Positions 1-13,598 of a stretch of 13,598 nucleotides of DNA are shown piece after piece. The notes under the pieces are model-generated. The model saw only the letters and a program-made list of their open reading frames with translations. It ran no database searches and had not been told where the DNA came from. Both the position numbers and the translations under genes were made by a program. Where the stretch lies: positions 1-13,598 of the forward strand of contig BBXU01001688.1 in NCBI GenBank assembly GCA_001598975.1, given 5' to 3'. Source of the stretch: Parachlorella kessleri (lineage: Eukaryota; Chlorophyta; Trebouxiophyceae; Chlorellales; Chlorellaceae). How positions within the stretch are numbered: the first letter of the stretch is position 1; each line of letters begins with the position of its first letter.

Positions 1-16
1 ACCCCCACACACACAC

Positions 17-7834
<7,818 letters not shown>

Positions 7835-7999
7835 TGTCGGCGATCTACACCGTAAGGATTCAAGAGGTAAGCTTTGTTTGTAAAAGGGAGGCCTGGCAAG
7901 CGCGTCCTTCGCCCGAGTGATCTGTTCCGGCCAGGAAACTAAACTGGAAAGAACTGCGTGAACCTTAGACAGGCTTCTAGTTAGAGTGAAACGAAGCTT

Positions 8000-8002
8000 C
8001 AT
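8000..8002 (-). other. Alternative upstream in-frame start codon of PFOR
   Basis: This ATG is in frame with the chosen start at 7834, with no stop between, and would add 56 basic, hydroxylated residues. An out-of-frame ATG at 8007 makes a two-codon upstream ORF (ATG ACA TGA) that overlaps it. The 7834 start was preferred because of its A at -3 and because it gives a presequence of normal length; nothing in the sequence alone settles the choice. Confidence 0.35.
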
Positions 8003-8106
8003 GTCATGTCTAACGACCCACGAGGGGCTATCACTGGACGCACATGGAGCACCTTGGACTGCCACGGTGTCATGGAGGGGGCAACAAGGCGCCCTTGAGC
8101 ACTTTA

Positions 8107-8111
8107 ATTGG
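8107..8111 (-). promoter_or_regulatory. Possible CCAAT box upstream of PFOR
   Basis: CCAAT reads on the minus strand in the context GAGCCAATTAAAG, about 105 bases before the ATG at 8002 and 273 before the one at 7834. No clear TATA box follows. This is a short motif match and weak evidence alone. Confidence 0.25.
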
Positions 8112-8918
8112 CTCACGGGATTTGATAGCTCTAGGTTCTTTTACGCTTCAGAAAAAGATTTGGTTCCTTTCTCCTGTGTGCCACGGGAGCCGTTACTGAG
8201 CAACCATGCGCTCGGACCCCGCTGTCTTCAGTCTGATACCCAGCTGCTCTTGGAGGCTGATAAAGAAGCCATCTGCCTCTTCTGCAGCGTTTGCTGTTTG
8301 CGCCACTTCACGGTTTCGGGGCCATGTAAGTGGAGCATGGCGGCAGCCGCCTCCTGTAGAACCAGGGTTGCTTGTGCAGGGCTGCTCAGCCTTGGCATGC
8401 GCCGGCTCTGTGGAGAAGGCGCGTGGCTGGCTGGAACTGGCTCGCCCAGACTAAACTGCAGCCCACCTGCATATCCGCCAGGCCTAGCAGGTGCATTGTT
8501 GGGGTTATCAGGCCAGCCGGCAGCCCAGACAGGTGGCTTGCAAGCATGGCAGTGGGCTTGCACCATCCAGATCATGGGAGCACTTGCTGCAAGCGAGTTG
8601 GCGGCAGAGGAGACGTAGTGTTGCTAGGACTTGGATGCGTTCAGGGCTGCCAGAGCAACTGCTGCTGGGGCATGCGTTGGAGCAAATGGAAGCAGGGAGT
8701 GTGGGCACTGAGCTGCCACTAGCTACACCAGCACACAATTCCATTCTGAAGCCTCTATATAACGAGGCTGAGCCAGCCTGCACTGAGGATGACTATTCTG
8801 ATCGGGTGCAGCAGCCCCAAGGCCCGCCATCGCTCCAACCAGATCTGAGAACAAAGTCATTAAAGCGGCTTTACCTGCCTAGATATGAGGCTTCACTGAG
8901 TACCAGGTGTCCTAACCA

Positions 8919-8923
8919 TTACA
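8919..8923 (-). terminator. Possible TGTAA polyadenylation signal of the repeat-protein gene
   Basis: TGTAA is the usual polyadenylation signal of chlorophycean nuclear genes. It occurs on the minus strand here, 386 bases after the TAG stop, which is a normal 3' UTR length in this group. It is the only copy I noticed in the expected interval. Confidence 0.45.
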
Positions 8924-9308
8924 TATCTCATCCTTTCATAAAAAGTCATGCTGAGAAGGGGCGGAGAACCGTGTAATGAAGGTAAGAAAAGAAGTACAAC
9001 ACTGATCAGGTCATGGTCATGACATGATGCAGGACAGCAGGCTTAGGTTTGGCTAAGAGTGTTGCAGCAGTCGTGAAGATTCCTTTAGCTAGCCTCTTTC
9101 ATCCTGTGCTGCCAACTCAGTCTTAAGACAAGCTTGTGCTCCCAGAAGCAGGAGTGTGTAGAACAGTCCTGTGCTGCAGCTGGTATATGTTAGCTAAGGT
9201 CGTGTTGTCCACGGCAACCCCATCAATGGATATGCTGCCAAACACGCTGAAGTGCTTCTGCTGCGCTGAAGTCCACCCAAGCTCGGCCTCATATCACACA
9301 CGGCATTG

Positions 9309-10224
9309 CTAGTAGGCATTGAAGTAGAAGGTTCTGCCAGACGTACTCCCACTGTAGTCACCAATAACAACGTAGTACCTGCACAGAGGAGAAGGCTCAG
9401 CATTGAAGGACCCAAGCCCTCCGCAAAGCTCAAAATCGCTAGCTCACGTCTGGCCAAGCATAACCAAAAGCACATGCATGGGTTTTCTGCAGCAGGACCA
9501 GCAATTACCATCGCCCCACAATGGTTGTGAAGGTGGCAAAGGAGTTGCGTCCTGATGTTACGGTAGCCGGGTTCCATTTGGGTGAGTCATACACGGAAAC
9601 TCCCACGCAGCCCTTACAACCATTTGAGTTGGTTGCATCAGGGGTGCATGTCGCTGTTGGCCCGCTGAAGGTATCACCATCATCGTCATCACATCTGCAA
9701 GCAGCAAGGCACATTGGAGGCGCGAGACCACCAATAGGGGAAATTTGGACGAGATCTGAATCCATAATCTATTACGAACCACCATCAACCAGCACAAGAG
9801 GGCATGCCTAGGTGCTTACAGCATGTAGCTCAGGCTGCCACTGGAAAGTGGATTGCTTCCCAGTTGATTGGGAGGCAAGGTAGAAGAGTAGACAAGCAAT
9901 ACAGTGTCAAAGGCGCAGCCTGCATGCAGAAAATTAGCCATAGGGGAGATACTACGTGCAAGGGCACATTTAGGCGTGCAACCTGCATGACCCTAGCGTC
10001 ACGTCAGACAGAGTGCAAAAATGAAGTAGCAATATACCAAGCTGTAGTACCATCAGCAGCTGTGGCAGCACCGCACCCATGGAGGAGCATGAACAGATAA
10101 CATCTACGGCTAGTGTCTGACAGCAACACAGCTTGGCAGCAGTCCAGGATGGCAAGGAGCAGCACCAGCAACAGAAGTCATGCTCACCGCAAGTGTTTAT
10201 CTTCCGGACAGTCGCAGCGGTTTC
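9309..10224 (-). other. C-terminal PPC-like domain, exons 8-11
   Basis: Exon 10224-10188 gives ETAATVRKINTC and ends in phase 1. Exon 9919-9820 gives CAFDTVLLVYSSTLPPN and ends in phase 2 at a GTAAGC donor. Exon 9694-9509 gives CDDDDGDTFSGPTATCTPDA and later NSFATFTTIVGR. Exon 9378-9309 gives YYVVIGDYSGSTSGRTFYFN before TAG. The pattern TCG-x-FDTVLxVY, then a CDDD acidic loop, then FTxxxGxxYYVVIxxYSG is typical of PPC-like domains. The acidic loop could bind calcium, but that is inference. Several cysteines suggest disulphides and an oxidising compartment. Confidence 0.8.
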
Positions 10225-13200
10225 CTGCACCAGTTATGTGTGCATGCTCAATGAGAGGTCCACGAAAAGTTGCAAGACAGTGCCATCGTCTCTGCATGCC
10301 CACCTGGAAGGCGTAAAACATCTGCGGTCCCCGAATGGCCTCAGACAAGACGGTGGAGGTGCCCGATTGCCGGCGGGCGCTGAACCCAACGGAGCAAGCT
10401 AATGTGGCTGCAACCACATTGCTGGATCCAGCAGTGGTGCCTGTGATATGAGCTGGGGGATAGATGATACGAGAATCAAGAAAGCCATGCCCATTGCCAG
10501 TGTAGGTAAAGGCCGGTGACACGCCCGGAACGGAGGAACCGTTGGTGTTCTGAACTGTGACGGATAGGGTGTAACTCGCGCCTTGCAGCAGGCCACCCAG
10601 CTCCTTCGTCGTTGCAGTGCTAGTTGCAGTGAACGTCGCGCTGACAGCACCGACTAGGCTGCCTGCCGCTGGCATTGCTGTTATGGTATAGCCAGTGATG
10701 GCGGTGAAGCCGGTGCTGGTAGGGCGGGTGAAGACGCAGGTGCCGTTCGGGAAACCAATGACGTTTGCAGGGGGTCCTGGCGCCAAGCTGGCTGTGAAAG
10801 CTGCCGCACCTGACACTGCCGAGTTGCCAATGATATTTTTCGCGATCGCAGTTACCTGCAGCAAACCATCCCGACGCCATCAGGGTCACCGGTACTTCCC
10901 AAAGGCAGGAGCTCAGTCAACAATATGTCCATTACTTGGCAGGCCTTGTATGCTTCCTATCGCACTATAGAATCCCAGCAAAGGCTATGCCCCAACTCCA
11001 CCCAAAGCACTTACGGAGTAGCTTGCCCCATTCTGCAAACCACCAAGCTGTAGTGGTGACGAGGTCCCTTGGACAGTAATGGTAGTCGCACCGTTTGTGG
11101 CAGCCGCACTAACAATGTACCCAGTTATGGGCGAGGCCCCAGGGCTGCCAGGAGTGAAACTGATCAGGCCGGTAGGGGAGGCGGTGACAAGTGTGGGAGG
11201 ACCGGGCACTAAGCTGGCAGTGAATGTGAATGGGCTTGATGCCTGGGAGTTGCCCTGGGCATTTGTCGCCACCACAGTCCCCTGCAACCAGCCACCAAAG
11301 GTTATCGGGTCGACACAACTTGTTGTCTGAAGGGGTAGACACTATCTCTTGTGGAACAGCTGCATGCCCAAATCAACTCTGAAACGCATCTGTACACCTC
11401 GGTCCTCACCGAGTAGCTTGCTCCATTCTGCAGTCCCCCAAGTTGTAGGGGAGAGGCGTTCCCTTGCACGGACATGGGGTTCCCGCCGTTGGATGGAATC
11501 GCTGTTGCTGTGTACCCTGTTATGGGCGAGGCGCCAGTGCTGGCAGGTGCTGAGAAGCTAATGAGACCGGTGGAGGAGGCGGCTATGTTTGTGGGAGGGC
11601 CTGGTGTGAGGGTGGGAGTTGCCGCTGTGAATGTGACTGGGCTTGATGCCTGGGAGTTGCCCTGGGCATTTGTGGTTACGATAGTCACCTGCAAATCAGC
11701 CGCCACAGGCTCAAGCTTCGAATTGCCTGCAGCTGTGCATGTACGCACGCACGCACGCACACAAACAACATCACCTGCATAAGAGCTGCACGCCAACTCA
11801 TCTCCAATACGCATCCCTATGCCACATGCTCTCACCGAGTAGCTTGATCCAGTCTGGAGTCCACCCAGCTGTAGGGGTGAGGCGATCCCTTGCACGGATA
11901 TAGGGGTGCCACTGCCCGTTGTCGCTGTCGCTGTGTAACTTGTAATAGGTGAGGCACCAGTGCTGCTAGGGGCTGAAAATGTGACCAGGCCGGTGGTGGA
12001 GGCGGCTACATTTGTGGGTGGCCCGGGTGCGAAGGCAGGTGTGAACGCCACCGGGCCAGCTGCGGGCGAGTTGCCATAGGTATTGGTGGCCACGACAGTT
12101 ATCTTCAGCCAGCACACACCACAAGTCAGACTAACTGACTACAGGTCAAAAGGTTGGCTCAGGTGTTTTAATGTAGGCACAGGACATGGACACGGTTGTC
12201 CCCACATTTGCACGGATGGTTGCTACCCCAGGCACTTGATTGCAAACCTGGCGCCGCGGACTCCCACTGCAATCGAAAGAAGCCTCACCATGTAGGACTC
12301 TCGGTCCACCAACCCGGTCAGCTGTAGGGGTGACGAGCTCCCTTGCAAAGTTATGGTGGCTGCGCCGTTGGTGGATGGAATTGCTCTCACAATGTATCCT
12401 GTAATTGGTGAAGCCCCACTATCCGCAGGCGCTGAAAAGGTGACCAGACCAACGGGTGATGAGGAGATAGAGATGCTCGTGGGCTCATCTGGGACTCCCG
12501 TGGCCACAAATGTCGCAGCATTGGAGGCAGGAGAGGTGCCGTATACGTTATGGCAACCGGTGACATCCGCGGCTACGTTTGTCGGCGGGTCTGGAGTGAG
12601 CGTGGCAATGAATGCCACTGGGGGAGATGCGGGCGAGCTGCCGTCGACATTGGTGGCCAAAATTGTCACCTGCATGCAGCCAGCATAGGCCATCAGCCTC
12701 CCTGACTCCTGTCACTGTCACCCAGGAATATTAGAATTCCATGCGTTGCAGTCCCCAGTGATGGCAACTTAACTGCACGCCAGCCGTCACCAGCGCTTAA
12801 ACAAAATCGTGGCATTGCCGTGTAGCTAGCTCCATTCTGAAGACCGGCTAGCTGTAGAGGTGAGGAGCTCCCTTGCACAGTTATGGTGGTCCCGCCGTTC
12901 GAGGGAACCGCTGTGACACTGTACCCGGTTATGGTCGAGGCCCCACCAGATACGGGGGGTGTAAAGCTGACAAGACCGGCGGGGGTAACGGCAATGTTCG
13001 TTGGAGGGTCTGGTGCCGGGGGTGCAACAAATGCCACCGGGCCAGCTGCTGGCGAGTCACCGTTGGCGTTGGTCGCCACCAGCGAAATCTGCACCCAGCA
13101 AGCACAGGCCAAATGATACATGCACCTTGCAAAACCTAGAGGCGCAGGTGCAGCCACCAGGTGCAAGTAAAAGGCCCGCATGCTTTTGCGACACCAACCC

Positions 13201-13552
13201 TCGCACTGCATATTACTGCCTGCCATGCACCTCATGAACGAGTCATGACAACCTCTCAATTGTATGACAGAGTCCTCACCGTGTAGCTTGTACCAGCTTG
13301 GAGTCCGGCCAATTGGAGTGGGGAGGAGCTTCCCTGTACGCTTATTGCCGCCCCGCCATTTCCAGCAACCGCCGTCACAGTGTACCCGGTGATGGCCGAG
13401 GCTCCAACATTCACGGGGGGTGCAAAGGTCACCAAGCCGGATGACGACACGGCTACGTCAGCTGGAGGGTCTGGTGTCAAAGAAGGGGCAGTATATGCCA
13501 CCGGGCCAGCTGCTGGCGAGTCACCGTTGGCGTTGGTCGCCACCAGCAAAAT
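9309..13552 (-). CDS. Tandem fibronectin-III-like repeat protein with PPC-like C-terminus (5' end outside window)
   Basis: Exons (minus strand): 13552-13280, 13088-12819, 12669-12289, 12102-11836, 11688-11410, 11281-11015, 10855-10304, 10224-10188, 9919-9820, 9694-9509, 9378-9309. They give 893 codons and a TAG stop at 9311-9309. The first seven exons carry FN3-like modules with recurring elements: VATNAxGxSPA, PxPPTNVA, GLVxFxxP, GASPITGYxVTA, VQGxSSPLQLxGLQNGxSY. The final about 170 residues form a domain with VFY-like MFYAF, INTCG, CAFDTVLLVY, CDDDDGD, a run of cysteines, and FATFTTIVGRWYYVVIGDY. This order resembles the pre-peptidase C-terminal (PPC) domain of secreted proteins. No transmembrane helix is visible. 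Signal peptide and start are off the right edge. A secreted, cell-wall or surface adhesion role is inference; the substrate or partner is unknown. The exon model is supported by phase agreement at every junction. The weakest point is the donor of exon 13088-12819, which is GC. Confidence 0.88.
10304..10855 (-). repeat. Last FN3-like module plus start of the C-terminal domain (exon 7, 184 codons)
   Basis: The exon begins VTAIAKNIIGNSAVSGAAAF and has a diverged module ending LLQGASYT. Unlike the others it is not interrupted there; it runs on through the closing strand LSVTVQNTNGSSVPGVSPAF. It then enters the C-terminal domain (ITGTTAGSSNVVAATLACS...GPQMFYAFQ) before a CAG|GTGGGC donor. The uninterrupted closing strand shows the true domain boundary lies inside the usual exon. 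Confidence 0.85.
11015..11281 (-). repeat. FN3-like module exon 6 (89 codons)
   Basis: This phase-0 exon runs from GTVVATNAQGNSQASSPFTF to LQNGASYS, with acceptor GGTTGCAG and the consensus donor TCC|GTAAGT. It is the last regular single-module unit before the C-terminal exons. Confidence 0.87.
11410..11688 (-). repeat. FN3-like module exon 5 (93 codons)
   Basis: This phase-0 exon runs from VTIVTTNAQGNSQASSPVTF to LQNGASYS, donor TCG|GTGAGG. The linker is slightly longer (AATPTLTPGPPTN). It contains a possible N-glycosylation sequon (NAS) in VQGNASPLQL. It shares a 46-base block with exon 6, differing by one base. Confidence 0.87.
11743..11762. repeat. ACGC microsatellite in a repeat-protein intron
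   Basis: About five ACGC units lie in the intron between module exons 4 and 5. No function is suggested. Confidence 0.8.
11836..12102 (-). repeat. FN3-like module exon 4 (89 codons)
   Basis: This phase-0 exon runs from ITVVATNTYGNSPAAGPVAF to LQTGSSYS, with the acceptor GGCTGAAG (the only AAG acceptor in the array) and donor TCG|GTGAGA. Its core GLVTFSAPSSTGASPITSY is typical of the set. Confidence 0.87.
12289..12669 (-). repeat. Fused one-and-a-half FN3-like module exon 3 (127 codons)
   Basis: The exon begins VTILATNVDGSSPASPPVAF and goes on to PDPPTNVAAD. It then restarts at VTGCHNVYGTSPASNAA, which matches the beginning of a module again, and completes a full unit ending VDRESYM|GTGAGG. 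It is 37 codons longer than a normal unit. The simplest reading is a deletion that removed the rest of one module exon and its intron and joined it to the start of the next, in frame. Confidence 0.82.
12819..13088 (-). repeat. FN3-like module exon 2 (90 codons, GC donor)
   Basis: This phase-0 exon runs from ISLVATNANGDSPAAGPVAF to LQNGASYT. By alignment with all sister exons it must end at ACG, but the following bases are GCAATG rather than a GT donor. Reading through would add about 43 unrelated residues to a TGA near 12693. A phase-0 GT option (GTTAAG) about 45 bases downstream is a poor donor. Confidence 0.75.
13031..13132. repeat. Recent duplicate, copy 1 (exon 2 start plus intron)
   Basis: These 102 bases match 13495-13597 with only a few substitutions and a one-base length difference. 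The match spans the 5' part of a module exon, its acceptor and about 45 bases of the upstream intron. Confidence 0.9.
13280..13552 (-). repeat. FN3-like module exon 1 (91 codons)
   Basis: This phase-0 exon runs from ILLVATNANGDSPAAGPVAY to LQAGTSYT, with acceptor GGGTGCAG and donor ACG|GTGAGG. Its 5' end and adjoining intron are nearly identical to those of the next exon, indicating a recent duplication. It is the first complete unit in the window; more probably lie to the right. Confidence 0.88.
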
Positions 13553-13597
13553 CTGCACCCAGCCAGCACAGGCCATGATGATACATGCACCTTGCAA
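13495..13597. repeat. Recent duplicate, copy 2 (exon 1 start plus intron)
   Basis: Partner of 13031-13132, offset by about 465 bases, which is one exon-plus-intron unit. The match reaches the last bases of the window and so may be longer. Confidence 0.9.
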
Positions 13598-13598
13598 C

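Larger units (their letters stand above)
8012..9308. other. Intergenic region between the repeat-protein gene and PFOR
   Basis: This stretch should hold the 3' UTR of the repeat-protein gene (about 9308-8900) and the promoter and 5' UTR of PFOR (about 8900-8012). The plus strand is open from 7986 to 8618, but it starts with GTG, its first ATG is at 8001, and the product shows no domain, repeat or codon pattern like the two real genes. The minus-strand frames at 8228-8575 and 8508-8783 are equally unconvincing. A perfect 6-bp inverted repeat (GTCATG-GT-CATGAC) lies at 9010-9023 in the likely 3' UTR. No tRNA or mobile element was recognised. Confidence 0.6.

Noticed and set aside
7864..7871. 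GTAAGC donor-like site on the plus strand
   Set aside because: There is no supported plus-strand exon next to it, and it overlaps the PFOR upstream frame.
10695..13116. Plus-strand open frames over the repeat exons
   Set aside because: They mirror the minus-strand repeat exons; only the minus strand gives FN3-like modules, splice sites and one continuous frame.
10855..13597. Regularly spaced repeats as a possible CRISPR or satellite array
   Set aside because: The repeating unit is a coding exon of about 90 codons plus an intron, with protein-level rather than exact conservation.

Overview
The window looks like nuclear DNA from a green alga (Chlorophyta). It is GC-rich and densely split by introns of roughly 80-420 bp. 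Most introns have GTG-type donors and TGCAG acceptors, a TGTAA polyadenylation signal is present, and one gene encodes an algal-type pyruvate:ferredoxin oxidoreductase. No tRNA, rRNA, transposon or CRISPR array was recognised. Both genes lie on the minus strand, so transcription runs from high to low coordinates.

Region 1 (17-7834, minus) is the 5' part of a pyruvate:ferredoxin oxidoreductase gene (PFR1/PFO type). I reconstructed 20 exons whose phases all agree, giving 849 codons in one frame. They cover a plastid-type presequence, the pyruvate/thiamine-binding N-terminal domain, the middle domains and the first four-cysteine [4Fe-4S] motif. The remaining exons (second cluster and thiamine-diphosphate-binding domain) lie beyond base 1. 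Two introns appear to be GC-AG, and one 5' splice site sits in a GGGT repeat that offers an alternative in-frame donor.

Region 2 (about 7835-9308) is intergenic. It holds the PFOR upstream region (a possible CCAAT box and an alternative upstream ATG) and the 3' UTR of region 3 (TGTAA near 8920). I see no convincing additional gene.

Region 3 (9309-13552, minus) is the 3' part of a gene for a modular protein. Seven exons carry tandem fibronectin-III-like modules of about 90 residues. The first six exons are phase 0 at both ends and each holds one module; one of these holds a fused one-and-a-half module. Four short exons then complete a cysteine-containing C-terminal domain that resembles the bacterial pre-peptidase C-terminal (PPC) fold. 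The 893 codons read continuously to a TAG stop. The module array continues past the right edge, and its last two units share about 100 nearly identical bases including intron sequence, so the array is expanding by recent tandem duplication.

The two genes are adjacent but have no evident functional link. The first is central anaerobic metabolism, supplying reduced ferredoxin for fermentation or hydrogenase. The second is probably an extracellular or surface repeat protein. I found no previously undescribed multi-gene system; the points of interest are in gene structure and repeat evolution.
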